Source: Augochlora pura
Lineage: Eukaryota; Arthropoda; Insecta; Hymenoptera; Halictidae
DNA: 64,000 nucleotides
Assembly (NCBI RefSeq): GCF_028453695.1
Contig: NC_135773.1
Coordinates: 20,956,001-21,020,000, forward strand
Direction of reading: 5' to 3'
The position numbers and the translations under genes are program-made. This document shows, piece after piece, positions 1 to 13,100 of this stretch (positions are counted from its first letter, which is position 1; every line of letters starts with the position of its first letter). The notes under the pieces were generated by a model, which searched no databases, was not told the origin of the DNA, and worked only from the letters and a program-made list of their open reading frames with translations.

Positions 1-1033
1 TAGCATGCGTTTCTTTATATTGTTATAGTAAATATGATTTCTTTATATTTTAGATTTAAGTTTAATCGATTGTGTAATTTTTTTTGGTAGAGTAGGACCG
101 CGATTATCCGAACTGATGATGTATGATGTCACTGTTATTTAACAGTGTCTTAAGTAATATTTATTGGTCAAGTTGTTGATTTTTATACGACACTGTATTT
201 AGCAAGAAGCGTTAGATAAGTCTCTCCTTCCGATTTTTCTCATTTTTCACGTATGTTAAATATAAATATAAATGATAATATAAATAGTATAATATGACAA
301 TATCACAGTATAATAGTATAATATAACAATATCACAGTATAATAGTATAATATTATAGTATAAATAGTCCAAATATGGATGACACTAATTTCTGACCAAT
401 CTTGAAAATTCATTTTGATTGTAGTATATTTGAAAAATTGAATTTGGCTAGAATGTTTCGGATGCGAAAGTGTTCTAATGCCACCCCCTATGATAAATAT
501 TAACTTTCAAGTATCGCTATAATTAACTAAGTTGTTTTAACTACGTGAGGATTTTAGTGGTTGATTGTCGACGCTCAATATAGAAATTTGTATTTACCCT
601 AAGACCTTCAACGTACGTATTACTCTGCTTTACAACCCCATCCGTCTCGGTAATTTTACAGCAATCATCCTTGCTAAGCATATACACGTTAAATCGAACA
701 TAAATTATCGACGAACCTCCGATAGCATATTCTACAAATTACCGAACAAGCGACTAACGTTAATGAACGTTTGTAAAAATGTTAACCCCTGAAAAGATAC
801 GCGCGGAGCCGAACCCACGTTCCGTCGTACCGATCCGGCATTGATTCTCGTTTCACGGTCTCGGACGACCAATACCTCTGATTGCCTCGTCGATCAATCA
901 ACAAAACGATTTCGTTTACGGGTCCCGACGCGCTCCTTCCGCTCCTCGTTTTTCGGCCGGGACAGTGCGCGTAAGAACAAAGAAAGAAAGAAAAAAAAAG
1001 GAAAGAAGGCGAAACGTCGAAATGACAAGTTAC
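1..1033. other. Non-coding sequence, downstream intron of the EGF gene
   Basis: No exon is recognisable here. On the minus strand this is the intron that follows the last visible exon of the EGF-domain gene. Positions about 274-365 hold a short AT-rich tandem repeat in which an approximately 37-bp unit containing CAATATCACAGTATAATAG is repeated. The stretch 369-511 is a dispersed repeat listed separately. Positions 890-1033 are GC-richer and contain a purine run near 976-1010. Confidence 0.5.
369..511 (+). repeat. Dispersed repeat, inverted relative to a copy at 24581-24718
   Basis: The stretch including GACACTAATTTCTGACCAAT and, further right, ATGATAAATATTAACT matches the reverse complement of 24581-24718 over nearly its whole length, with scattered substitutions and small indels. 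No coding potential or terminal repeat was recognised, so its class is unknown. The alignment was made by eye. Confidence 0.7.
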
Positions 1034-3607
1034 CTGCCATGCTGACATCCCGGCAGAGCCACACACTTGTCGCACAGTTCCCCATAGAAGCCCAATTTGC
1101 AGCGACATTCGCCGGGTCGACGGCAGTAACCCTGAAGAGGGTCGCAGCCCTTCCGACAGATTGGCACGTCGCACAAATCGCCGGTCCATCCTAAAGTGAA
1201 GAGGAAAAGAAACAAGGAGAACACGACACGGGAGGGACGCGATGAAGAAACGAACACACGCGGCGTACAAAGTGGAATGTCCGCGTCATTAGTTTCTTAT
1301 TGCGCTTTTCACGTGTGGTTCACCACCCCCCCCCGGCCCCCCCATCCCCCCTTCCCCCCCCCCCCTCCCCCTTCCTCTTCCCTTTTTGTTTTCTTACCTG
1401 GCAAGCATTTTACCTCGCCGGCCTCGTCGCAAACGTAGTGAGAGTTCGGATGCTGGGAAGCCGGTATTTCGCAGGCCTGTTTCTTCCATTTCGGGACGTA
1501 CCTGTCGGACAGAGAACGGTATTCCCTAATTACTTCTTCCACCCGTGAAAAGATCGACCGGTGAGATTCTCTCTGCCCGCGATCGAAATAATTGGGCACG
1601 GAATTAGGTGGTTAGAGCACGTTGCGGCGGATTAAAGTACGCGGGATCGTGGAACGGCGGGTAATTGGACAACGACTGACAGAACGAATTAACGGGCGGG
1701 GCGATTCATTTAGTTGGGACTTAATTGATACGAGAGCACCGCGAACGTGTTAATCGTAGGTGCAACGAGAAAGAACTTTCATAACTTGTTGCTACCTTTT
1801 TCGACACGATTCATGTTTTAAACATAACGCGGGTCTTTCTTGACTTTCTTGACCCTTTCTAACCCCTTGCACTACAACATATTTTACATTCAGTTGATCA
1901 GCACTTATTTGTCCTTAATATTTTTAATAAAAGGACCAGACTACTTTTGTTCCTTTTATTGTTTTTACGTGCTTCTCTTTCCAGGCTTTGATAACAGAAA
2001 GATTTAGTTTTATTTTAATATAGCGGGAATTAATAATATTAATATTTATTAGATCCTGCGTGAAATCTGTATCACGAGTCTGACTCGTTAAAATAGTGTA
2101 AGGGGTTCATTTTTGATATCACTGTCAGCGTCGTCATTTTGGAATATTTGGTTTGTACAAAATGGTTTCGCGGCGTTATAGTACTTTCTCAACGCTATTT
2201 CAACTGTCTTACTACAATGTTTATCCCTTTCACTATAATAACGAGTCAGACTCGTGGAGAAGATTTTATGCAAGCTCTATTAAATATGAATACATATTAA
2301 TTTCTTCTACGTCGAAGTAAAAATAAATTCTTCTGTTATCAAAGTATAGAAACAAAGAAATAAATGAAGACTATATAGGGGAAAAAAATTGTCTGATCCT
2401 ATAAGGAAAATTATTAACCCTTTGCACTCCGAGCTATTTTAATTCAATATTTAAAATTTTCTCTCTGACCTATAGTATTTCCAGTTGAAGCAACTTACTG
2501 TATTTTAGATGATGTATTTACTGAATTTATTATAATATTATAGTGTTAGATAATATTAAATAATGTTAAAATTATTTCGAAACGTGATACATAATTTTTT
2601 ATGGCGCCTCAGAGGCGCCGCTTGAATGCAAAGGGTTAAGTACGAATAAGTGCTAATCGTCACAGCATGAAAGGAGCGATAGTACAATAGGTTAACCCTT
2701 TGCACTCGAAGCCATTTTAGTTCTAAATTTAAAATAATTTTCCCGTCTTGTAGTATTTTTATTTTGAGCGACGAAGTGTATTTTATATATACCAAATTAA
2801 TTCTCGTTATTCGTACTAAGTGTGCCATATTTAACAATTTTTCTAAAATTAAACATTGATGCTATAAAAATTATTTTAAAGTGTGAAAGAACAATATTAG
2901 AGGTGCCTGAGAGTCACCATTCGAGTGCAAAGGGTTAATATATAACCGTATACACAATGTTTAAGCTTATTTCTCCCGAATCGTTACTTCGTCCTATAGT
3001 TTGGTAGCATACGTTAAACAATCAATCAAAAAATGTTGTAGACGCGTACACGATGACTCAATAAAGACTAAGAGAAACTTCGCTTCACGATAAATGGTTG
3101 TCAGAAAATACAATAAAGCTCTGTGCATTACCTTACTCCGTCAAACAAGCTAGGAGTGAGAAGTAGTGCAAGGGGTTAAATGTTCAATATTTCCAGGAGC
3201 AATCCGGATCGGAATACAAAGAAAGAAAAAATATTATTTCAATGCAGGGAAATTTAGTTTCTCGATCATTGAGATACGTTTTCATAAAAATGCATCCCTG
3301 CCCAAAAATGTGCCGTTCTCGGCGCGCGTCGTAACTCAATCGCTGCCGTATGGTAGAGCCGCTGCGCGTATCGAAGTCTGCCGTAGTCAAGGGATTAAAG
3401 AATCGTCGTTTTATAAAGAATCGTAGTTTTGACGAGAATTTTCCGCGCGTAAAAACGTGATTGACAGTACCTGGGTCCAGCGGCTAATCCAAATGGTAAC
3501 GCACCGAGTCCGAGAACAGCTGTCACGCCGACGGAGGGACCATTGTTCAGCAAGCCCAGTTCACCGGGACCAATTAGAAGGCTGAGACAAGCGACCAGCA
3601 GTATCAT
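1034..3607 (-). CDS. Secreted Delta/Jagged-type EGF-domain protein, 5' three exons (3' partial)
   Basis: Three minus-strand exons join in phase: 3607-3471 (45 codons plus 2 bases), 1501-1398 and 1190-1034. Each visible junction has GT donor and AG acceptor sites. The last exon ends mid-codon at a good CAG|GTAA donor, so the gene continues past the left edge. The visible 132 residues begin with a hydrophobic signal peptide (MILLVACLSLLIG). The second exon carries NSHYVCDEAGEVKCLPG, which resembles the C-terminal half of a DSL domain. The third carries CDVPICRKGCDP, GYCRRPGECRCKLGFYGELC and DKCVALPGCQHG, the cysteine and glycine spacing of the first EGF repeats of Delta/Serrate/Jagged ligands. 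Such proteins bind or modulate Notch at the cell surface, but that function is inferred from the family. The first half of a classical DSL domain is not visible. It could be a Delta-homologue (DLK-type) or weary-like protein rather than a canonical ligand. Confidence is high for the exons and moderate for the exact family. Confidence 0.8.
1323..1381. repeat. Poly-C / polypyrimidine tract
   Basis: An almost pure C run with T interruptions lies in the intron between the second and third EGF-gene exons. On the coding strand of that gene it reads as G-rich, with G-quadruplex potential, just downstream of the donor at 1397. Confidence 0.8.
1859..2108. mobile_element. TTAA-type MITE, subfamily 2 (CCCCTTGCACTAC ends)
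   Basis: The left end CTAACCCCTTGCACTAC and right end ATAGTGTAAGGGGTTCA are imperfect inverted repeats, with the flanking TTAA mutated on both sides. The interior includes CAGCACTTATTTGTCC, shared with 43578 onward. Just inside the right end is the palindrome ACGAGTCTGACTCGT. About 250 bp with no ORF. Confidence 0.65.
2216..2400. mobile_element. TTAA-type MITE, subfamily 2, inverted partial copy
   Basis: Begins near ATCCCTTTCACTATAATAACG and then carries AACGAGTCAGACTCGTGG, the reverse complement of the subterminal palindrome of the copy ending at 2108. The interior resembles the subfamily-2 copy at 43.7 kb. The right boundary is unclear. Confidence 0.45.
2414..2639. mobile_element. TTAA-type MITE, subfamily 1
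   Basis: Starts with TTAACCCTTTGCACTCCGAG and ends with AATGCAAAGGGTTAA. Both ends keep the TTAA target. The subterminal hairpin GGCGCCTCAGAGGCGCC is a perfect 8-bp stem. Non-coding, about 226 bp. Confidence 0.85.
2692..2938. mobile_element. TTAA-type MITE, subfamily 1
   Basis: Ends are TTAACCCTTTGCACTCGAAG and TCGAGTGCAAAGGGTTAA, an almost perfect terminal inverted repeat of about 18 bp. The subterminal stem is GGTGCCTGAGAGTCACC. It lies only 52 bp from the preceding copy, in the same orientation. Confidence 0.88.
3152..3178. mobile_element. Solo right end of a TTAA-type MITE
   Basis: The motif AGTAGTGCAAGGGGTTAA matches the right end of the CCCCTTGCACTAC subfamily. No partner end was identified with confidence to its left. 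Confidence 0.45.
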
Positions 3608-4069
3608 CTTTGCTTGACTACCGAGTCAAGACTGAGGACGACCGCGTCCAAGGCGAAGCCTTGGATAACGGGACCTTGTTCGAGGTCACGGCACACTTCT
3701 TCATCGCGGCCGCGCCGCGATCGTGTGCGCGCCGTGAAACCCCGTGTCCGTGTGCCTGCCGACACAAGCAACCGTACCCCGTCGTTCGGTTTTTTGTCGA
3801 CTCACGACGAGTTTATTATTCGCTCGGGAAAGTTCAATGCACCTCACCTTCGGGCGCCTCTCCTTCGCCGCTCGGCGGCGGCGGCGGCGGCGGTCCTCCT
3901 GCGCGGCGTTCGCCGCGACCGCGGAGAGGAAACGGTCGTTCCTGGAACTTTCTCGGGAGGATACGTAAGCTCTTTCTGCGATGGAATTCGGGAGAATTCC
4001 CCGGGGCGGATCGGCCATTAGTTTTACCGGTTTCGCCGATCGAATAACAGTTCCTCCGATCCGAACTTC
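3608..4069 (-). promoter_or_regulatory. GC-rich 5' flank of the EGF gene, likely 5' UTR and promoter
   Basis: Directly upstream of the ATG at 3607 the sequence becomes GC- and CpG-rich, with a run of CGG triplets near 3871-3893. This fits a promoter or 5' UTR for the minus-strand gene. No TATA box or initiator was confidently placed, and no upstream exon was seen. Confidence 0.35.
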
Positions 4070-4318
4070 TTAACCCTTTGCACTCGAAGCCATTTTAAAT
4101 TACAAATCTAAAAGAATTTCTCTGACTTACAGTATTCCTATTTTCTGCGACAAGGTTCAGTTTATGTATATGAAATTTAATCTTGTGATTCGTAGAAAGT
4201 TTCAGATTTAATCATTTTTTAAATCTAGACTTGGATAAGGTGTATAGAAATTATTTTGAAACATGGTATAATAATTTTAGTGGTGCCTTAGAGTCACCAC
4301 ACGACTGCAAAGGGTTAA
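4070..4318. mobile_element. TTAA-type MITE, subfamily 1
   Basis: Ends are TTAACCCTTTGCACTCGAAG and ACTGCAAAGGGTTAA. The interior GTGGTGCCTTAGAGTCACCA is a subterminal hairpin. About 249 bp and very similar to the copy at 2692-2938. It inserted at the edge of the GC-rich 5' flank of the EGF gene. Confidence 0.88.
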
Positions 4319-5585
4319 ACGTTCGCGTATTTTAAAGTCGTCCGTTCGACGAATCTTCTAGTCGAATCGGCGACCGCGAGGGGGTGTCCCGGTCTAGGGC
4401 AACTGTTTTATTGGGAACATTGTCGTCGACGACACATGTGAGAAAGCTTCCTCGTGACCCGACTTTATGAAAGTTACGCTCTCGATATCTCTTTCCGAGC
4501 ATTCATTACGCCGGTTATTGATATCGACGACTTGGCTATGCCGGATCTTTATGCGCGGCCGACGCGTTCTGCATCGACTGCACGAACATTGCAATCGAGT
4601 ATGCAGTCGTTGAAGAATTCTAGACAGCTAAATGGTTATTTAATTCTTTTTTATTTCTCCACTGTTTTGTATAACACTCGTTCAATCTTGTCACGGCTGT
4701 TTAATCCTTTTAGTACCGAACTGCGATATATCTTTGTTGGCTATTGTTGACAAGATAGTTTTCTTAATATTTTTATCAAACAACAATTTCATTTCTTATT
4801 TTTTCTCTCTTTTTGAATTTATTACTTATCAGGGTTTTCAAAATTCTTGCAATTTCTTTCCGAAACTTTGTCAAACGAGTTTCAAACATTTCACTCAGAC
4901 GCAGGCTCTTTTTGCCGGTAATAAGAGCCGGGGGCAATTTCGTGTGAAAAATAACAATAACATTCTTTTATCTGGAGCTACATTTTCGAGAAAAATGACT
5001 TTAAGATTGTCGTTGATTGAGATTGATAAAAACATTTCCTTTACTACGTAACTTAAGACAATTAATGTCTGTAAACACTATATCGGACAAAACTAATAAT
5101 AGTATAATTATAGTATATAATAATAGTAACTGCGGTAGAAGGATAAACAACAACTAAATCTTTTATAAAGCTAAACAAACTTCAAAGTCGATTTTGTTAA
5201 AAATAAAGCCTCGGATAAAAAGATGTTATACCAAAATTTTCTCTTTCTGTTTACATAGAATCATTCTCTCCTGTACTAGGAACTCCGACCCACTTGGTAT
5301 AAAATAGAAATACGTATTAGAAATTAGTATTACATACTAGGTTTCTTGTATTTCTGAAATTTCCATATGACATAAATGCATAAAGACCCGCAGCCGCGTT
5401 TCTAACGACAATAGAAATCTGTACTTACCTTGTCAGACATGTGATTTCTAATTCAACTCTGTAATGATACACCGTTTGTTCAGTTTATAAATATCGAACT
5501 ATGAAGAACATTTTAAAAACACCATAGAATACTTTAAAATACCAAGATTTCGTCCGAAGGTAAATTTTGAGGAAGAGTATCTTTA
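4319..5585. other. Intergenic, nothing recognised
   Basis: AT-rich after about 4620, with short open frames only. No conserved protein, RNA gene or clear repeat was recognised. Confidence 0.5.
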
Positions 5586-5857
5586 TTAACCCTTTGCACT
5601 CGAAGCCATTTCGAGCTTAGATCCAAAATTGCTATTTTCGCCAGTTGTAGAAAAAAAAACGACATTATACTCTTGAAAATTTCAAAACATAACAATGGCG
5701 CAAATAAAACCGGTGTTTCAGTGAATTTCTTTCATCCTTTATTTATTTAAATTGCCTTATTCTTTTAATTAAAATAAATACCAAATAAAATACTTAAAAG
5801 CGTTGGGAGCTGCTGATAACGAAATTGAAAAGAAATTCCGAGTTGGCAAAGAGTTAA
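5586..5857. mobile_element. TTAA-type MITE, divergent copy
   Basis: The left end TTAACCCTTTGCACTCGAAG is intact. The right end (GAGTTGGCAAAGAGTTAA) is degenerate, and the interior diverges from the main subfamily. Confidence 0.55.
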
Positions 5858-7117
5858 AATTTCAACAACTCCGAAAACAAACGATGTTAGACCGGTCAAG
5901 TTTACCGGTAGATTTAGTGTTAAAATAATACGTTGTTAGCAGTGCACCAGGAACGAAAAGTGTTCGAAATCCAAAACCGTATGTTAAACGTAACCGAAAT
6001 CGATTTATATCCCTCTCGCAGAGGTATCCTTTCACTGCACGTGGATATCCCAATGGATTCCCCCGAAACGTCGAATCCTCTCATAATGCCGCTTAGATCC
6101 CATTCGACGGATCGAGACAGTTGGCGTGTATCCTTTTCTTGAATGAAAAGCGTCGGGGAACCCTCGTCACAATTCAGTTTCATTCGTGAACCAGAACGAT
6201 TCTCCCCCGACAAAAGACGGATTTTAGAATTCTGGAGGCCGGCAACACAGAGGGGAGAGGGGGAAGGGAGGAGAGATCAAATGCGAAGCGTTCGGACCAC
6301 ACGATTTTTTGGAAACCGGCAACGACATTCTTGTATGCACGAGCATTGTCGTATCGACACGAAACATTGTTATTTCGTTACCTGTTATTTTATACGAAAC
6401 TTCGTTATTTGTTATCGGACGCATTTTATTTATCTTCCATGGACTATATGTACAAGCTTCGCAGCCACTATTTACAAATAAATACAGAGGTTTCGGTGGC
6501 GCCGTTCTCCGGGCGTTTTGTTCGTCATTTCTCGGCGATAGGAACTCTTTGACAGTCTGTTCGTTGCGCGTTTGAGCAAAATGTTAACTACTCTACTCTT
6601 ATTACGTAGAAAAATATCGTCCGTGTGTCTGTACAATTTCTGCTTCGATGAGTGACGCGTCTATTACTTCTCTTACGTCTAGCGAGGTTCTCTTTATACA
6701 CTTCCCCTCCGTTTCGCTATTTTACAGTTTTTTCTTTTTTTCTAGTCTACTTACAGTTACAACAAATGTACATTCTTTATCGGACCGATCTCTCGGAGAA
6801 ACGAGGAATTGTTCACGAAGGTGTTGCAAACTCTGTTGCATCAAGACCGTCATCTTGATGTTTCGAATTCGAATGTTGGAACAACGACGACACGCTTCTT
6901 CGATTCTCGACGGACGAAAGGAGACGATCGGTCCGTCAAGGACAACAATTGGACGAGTCATTCGAGACTCTCTTCGGCCGACCAATTAAAATTATTTGTA
7001 CACCGATCGGCCGATCGTGGCGACGCTCCGGCCACGATCGTCTGAAGTTCGCTCCAGAAGAGCCTGGCGGTATCCCTGAGTAGATCATCCACGGCGAAAC
7101 AGGCTCCCCGTCGCCGA
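5858..7117. other. 3' flank / possible 3' UTR of the membrane-protein gene
   Basis: Follows the stop codon of the minus-strand gene ending at 7118. A possible minus-strand AATAAA (TTTATT on the plus strand) lies at 6425-6430, which would give a 3' UTR of about 0.7 kb. No exon was recognised. Confidence 0.3.
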
Positions 7118-10100
7118 TCAAACTTCCTCGACCTCGATGTTTTTGCTTTTCTTGCAGATCTTCAACACGGCGATCACCACCGTCAAGACGACAGCCGAGA
7201 CCGACGCGGCGAAGATGTCCCACGGGTACAGATCGGGCAGGAAGTTGGTCTCTATCTTCTCCGCCTGGACGGAAGTGGGCCTGGTATCGACTTCGATGGG
7301 GAAACTGCCTGGCCCGTCGTTCGACGCGATCCTAACGAGGTACTTGGTGCCGGGCAGCAACGAGATCTGCGCGGAATTCGTGTCGGCCACTTGGTTCCCC
7401 ATCAGACCTCCGGTTTCCGGCTCCCAGGACACCACGTAGGTCTCTTTGTTCCCCGATTGGTCCCTGTCCACGTGATCGTTGTACGCGCTGCTGGTCGAAG
7501 GCGTATTATCAGCCTCCATCGAGTCGTCCGCGCGATCGTCCTTCCTCCTGAAGAAGAACCTCCGGAATATGTCCTCGGAGATCTGCGAGTCCTCTTGGCT
7601 CCTCCACTCGGCCAACACCTTCTCCCCGTACTTCTCCAGGAAGAACTGTCTCACACGATTGTTGAACCTCACCTGCTCCAGGGCCCTCTGCTTTTGTAAT
7701 TGGCTCTGCACGTCCTTCCACGAAATCGTCGCCTCGTACAATGGACCCTCCTTCAGCGACTCCAGCTTCGGCACCCACTCCTGCCAACTGTAGTGCCTCA
7801 CGCCGTCCTCCACGGCGACGATGATCCAGGTATCCGGTCGCAGATTCGGCACACGTTCGCCCGGGTAGTAGCCGTCCACTCTCCACTGTTTGTAGAGCTT
7901 GCGCATCACCACCGCGACGTCGAATCTGTCCAGGCTGATCGGCGATTTCTTCGGCGACGAGAGCATCGAAGGCAGGTACTTCTCCTCCACCCTTGTCTTT
8001 CGGAAGGTGCACGCTGTCTGACAGGCTGGACACTGGAAAAGAAAGACGGTGTTAACATCTCTCTTGCATCTCGTGAAAGACCGATGTCTTAACTCTTTTA
8101 GGCACGGGATTTCAGAAAATAAATAGATCCATGTGGCGCAGATAATTTTGTCGCGTTTTTAGTTGGAGAAAATTAGTATATTTTTATTGAAAGCATATGA
8201 AAGAATAAGCAAATGATTATTCAACTGAATTTTTTCTTCTAGAATCAGACTTAACTAGTCCCATTGTGCCAAGTGGGTTTGCAAATGAACAGAGTAAATA
8301 TGCAGTTATTGCAATACTACGAGGTGGGTCTAAAAATGTCATACATTACTGTACAAATAATTTTTTAAATGCACATTTTAGGTCATTTTGGAAAAATGGT
8401 ACTCGTTAATAAATCGTTATTATTAGTTAACCACCGTTGGTTATTGCCCTATTTATTAAATTACCACGGAGTTTCAATAATCTTTACAATACTATTGAGA
8501 TCATGTTTAGAGACTTCTTGGAAATTTCTGAGATTTGAAATAACTCCGAAGATATTTCTCGTGACTCCCGATCAATTATTAATTTTAAAATCTTTTCAGT
8601 ATACTCTTCAACCGCGATACACCGACTAATTTCTTAAATACACATTTTAAAACACTTCGGAAAACTGGAAGCATGTAAACGCTTTCTCGACCCGCCAACG
8701 CATTTCCAACTTCTTTCGGCGTCTCTGACTCGGGTCCCCGCGTTATCTCTCGCCAAGCATCGGTCCTCCGTAGGGTACATTAGAGACGCATAATTAACGA
8801 TCTCTCTAAAAGAGACATTTTGTTATCCAACAGAAATCGTAGGGCCGGCGCGACGGTAGTGGAGACCGAACCGAAACGTTCTTACGGCCGTTTCAATCCA
8901 AACATTCACCGTAAAGCTAGTAGCTGCCCAAATATTTGAAAAAGATTCCTATCTCCCGAGGGGTCGATACATCGAGAGAGAGAGAGAGAAAGAGCCTACA
9001 CGCACGAACGTTCCGCAGCTCACAGAGGAGAGCACAGGTCGACCTTCCGTGAAAATCGACAGGTAGCCGACGTCGTTTCTTAGGATTTTCTCTAGCCGCG
9101 TCGGAACTCCCTGTACATCGAGAAAAAGACCTTTCTTCTTCTTCTTCTTCTTCTTTTTCTTTCTGTTGCCGCGGGGCTCCGGGGCCTTTCTCGTCGACGA
9201 TTACCACCGCCGCACCCTCCCGCCGACCTTTCTTCTCTTTCAAATGTTCGAAGTTAAGGGATTTTTCTCGCGCTTCATCGATTCGAATTTTCCGCTGGTT
9301 CGCTGCGCCGCAGGATCCGACACGGAGAACTTTAACTCGGTTTACCTGAGCGAAGGGGGCCACGGAATCTGAGAACTCCCGTGTTACAAATGCAGCGGCG
9401 TAAAACACCGTGTACAGTGATCCGCAAAAGTCTTCTTACGTACGGTGATTTTCAACCGAATGGTATTTTGTGTTCGCGGATATTTTTACATCTTGTTTAA
9501 GTCGACGCGTTATTTACTATAAGAATGTTAGAATCCTAAAATTTATCTTTCTATAATTATAAGAGAAATTATTATTTTATATTATTTAGAGTATTTACTT
9601 ATATTATTGGGGAATTATTGACTTTTATTATTGAGGAATTATTGATTTATATAATTGAGAAATTATTGACTTATAAAAAATTATGAAATTATATTGACAG
9701 CAGGTAATGTATCGAGAAGATACTGAAATTTTATAAGACTGTCCGAGTATATTTTACTCTAAGAATTTCAAATATACAATGTGATTATGTATATAGCAAA
9801 AGATCTGGGTATATACATTTATTCCATTGTTTAAGTCTTTGGTGCGTAATTTAGAGCTCTGATACCTAATCTTTTGATAACGGGAATAACAGTTAGGTTT
9901 CAACATTGTGACAAATGAAATTAAGGAGTGGGGATGAATTTCAGATTTTCTATTTTGCTTCTACAAAATTTGGAACAGTTTTGTCAAGGTTATGTTTCAT
10001 GAAATTATATCATATTGTACGATGAAATAAATTTGAGATGTTAAGTTGAATAATATCATAACAGTTAAATAATAATTAAATAATAATGGCTTTAACAACA

Positions 10101-13100
10101 TTTCTAGATCCTAACAAAAGTAGAAAGGTATAATTAATTCCGTCATTTACAAGTTGATGACGCGCAGTTATGTGTTTAACATCGAAAATTTGGTATAACA
10201 ATTTAAATATCGAAAATTCGAAAAATTCGGAGATTTGGTATAACAATTTAGATATCAAAAATTCGTTAAACAATTTAAATAACCAAAATTTGGAAATTTG
10301 GTATAACAATTCAAATATTCAAAATTCGGTAATTTGGTGTAACAATTTAAACATCGAGAATCAAATATATAGCGTGACAATTTAAATACGCAAAAATCGT
10401 TCGAAAATAGGAGATCCCGTGTACGGAGAGAGTTCCCGTATCCACTAGTGCTACATCACTTTTCCCGAACGATCGGGGACGACCCCGACACGGTCGATGT
10501 AGCACGCCCCGAACACAGTCCCGAATGAGAGGACCGATTGTTAGCAAGTACCGTGAACGCGGCCCGCGGCGATCCACACAAATTTTCTTGCGACTGGCGG
10601 GTCTCCCGTTTCCCGTGTTTCCCATCTCGGGTACAAGCCAGCCTCAAAGGGTATCTGCGGGGGTGGGCCCGTGCCCGTTCGGCCCGTTACAACGCGAAAC
10701 GACCTCCCCTAATCCGAAAGCCTGGTTCATCCGTAAATTTACTTACGTGTAGATACTGGTCGCCCTCGCAAATGGTCCTGGTCTTCTCCCACCGGTTCTC
10801 GAGGGCCTCGCAGTACTGCCAGCACTGTAACACGGGAGTAGAAAAAAAAACACACACACATGAGAGAAGAATCGAGCGTGGCGAAGTAGGGAGAGGGGTG
10901 GGGTTGGTTTCATCGTTGAACAAAAAGCTCTTGCACGCACGCGGGACGACGCACGAGTAAAAAGGACGACGGTACGCCGGACGCGTCGGGGCGAGTCAGA
11001 AGGGCGCGGGCAGGAGGGCCGCAAACAGGGGGGCGAGGAGGGAACCGGAGAGAACGGGGAGTGGGGTGACGAGGGGGGACGACGCGAGGTCCGTGGAACG
11101 CGAAGAAGGAAAGGGAGAATAAGAACCATCGGCGGGACCCGTTGAATCCAGCGATTTAAGCGGCTATGAGAGGGGTGAAGGGGGGAGGAGAGCCGAGGGA
11201 GGAAAAAGGGTGAAGGCCAGAAAGAGGAGAGAAAAAAGGAGGAGAGACAAGGAAGGAACGAACGGAGACGGAAGACGAAGGGGGGCGAGGCCGAATTAGC
11301 TCCAACCTGTTTCAGGCATAACAGGCACCGTCGTTGTTGTCTTCATATTTATTGGGGTACCGTCTCTCCGTGGAGCCCTGTTTCTAGATTCTTTTTTTTT
11401 CCCTTCTCTTAGAGACCGTCTTTCTCCTTCCCTCTGCCTCCCCCCCCCCCCCCCCCCCTCCCCCCCCCTCTCTCTCTCTCTCTCTCTGGTCTCTCTACCA
11501 CCCTTTCTCTTTCTCCCTTCCCCGATTATCCTTCATCACGGCACGTTCCTTCTAAGCCCGGCTGCTTCGTAGAATCGCCGTAGGTCCCTTCTTTCGCGCT
11601 AATGACGTCTCCAAAAAAGCAACATCAGCGTCTTACAGCTTCGCGATAATTCCCCTACGGGCGCGCACCGGGTTCCCTTTTTCCGACGGTTTTTTGGCGG
11701 GGCGGCCCGCGTAGATGGACTTAGAAAGGGGAGCGCGCGCGCGCGAGCCGTATGAAAATGTATTCTCTAATTTACCGGGTGACTCGTTAACGAGCTTTGC
11801 GTAATTCGAGCGGCACGACCCGATCGCGGCTGGAACGTCTTTCGATAATTCAACTCGAGCTCGTTTAACGCGTTCTATGCCGAGCTATTTTTACTCGACT
11901 CTTCGGTCTAGTCATTTGTTGTTCCACTAAAACTTGCTATATTATCTGTAATTATTAATAATCGTACGTAATAATAAGACAAATTCATTACGATCCGTTC
12001 TTGTGGTGGAAATTAATTCTTTAATTCTAGATTTGTTATAAATTACTTTTTAGCCCGTTAAATAAACATGCAAGCATGTACCACCGGTATTGTTATAATT
12101 TGGAATGTGTTTATTCATGATAAAAAGTTTATTGCAAAATCTTACATGCGTCCCTTGATTTCAACAAATTTCTCTTAGAAGCAATGACGGTACGAATACT
12201 TATGGGACTGACTGTACGTAATATTCAAATGTAATCTACGCTAGTAAGGATATCATACATTGACGTTGCTTCATTCGTGCATGACCGGCGTGATTGACAT
12301 GGTTGACAAATGCAAAAAGGGTACACGACACTCGACACTACACTGTGCATCCCGTGCATTTATGAGAAAATCTGAGGTACGAACGTTGAATTATATGGTA
12401 CAACTTCCTCGCATTTTATTACCGTTCTATGAACAGCATGTAGGTTTACTAGCAATTAAATGGAGACGTACTCTCTACGAAAGCAGTACTTAAACAAATT
12501 ACTTCGATCTTGAAAAATGTATATATTAAATCTACTGGAAAATTACATCCGCTAATTTTATTTGCGACACATATTTCTCAAAAATGATATTCGTAAATCG
12601 CCGTCATGCTGGCAACAGGGCATAAGTTACGACTAAATTAAAATTAAATTAATTTCAGAATAATTAAATTAATTTGAAAACAATTAGATCAATTTGAAAA
12701 TAATTAAATTAAATTATTATAATGATATAAAAAATATTAAGTGCGTACGAAATTTATTGTCTTTTCTCTTCTTAACAATAGATTTTTCCGGTAGATGAAA
12801 TAAATAAAGGTTTTAAAAGCATCGTATTATTTAATAAAGAAATTACTATGCTTGTATGTTGGAAGATCGCGTTTGTCAACCACGTAGACGGTTTACTTTA
12901 GTTTACTTTAGTATCCCAAATTCCCGGAATTAAAAGCCGGGTAGTTCCGTGCGTCAGTACTCCGAATGAAGGAGCCGGGGCCACCGCGAGCCCCTTTTAT
13001 CCAGTTTATTTCACTTTACGACAGCCCGGCCATTGATTTCCCGAACGAGGGGACGTCGTTTTTATGACCCTTCCCTGATCGTGATTCGATAACGGTACGA

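Noticed and set aside
8917..9408. Minus-strand open frame of 163 codons
   Set aside because: Lies in an intron of the anosmin-like gene. Its acidic run comes from a CTT microsatellite, and no homology was recognised.
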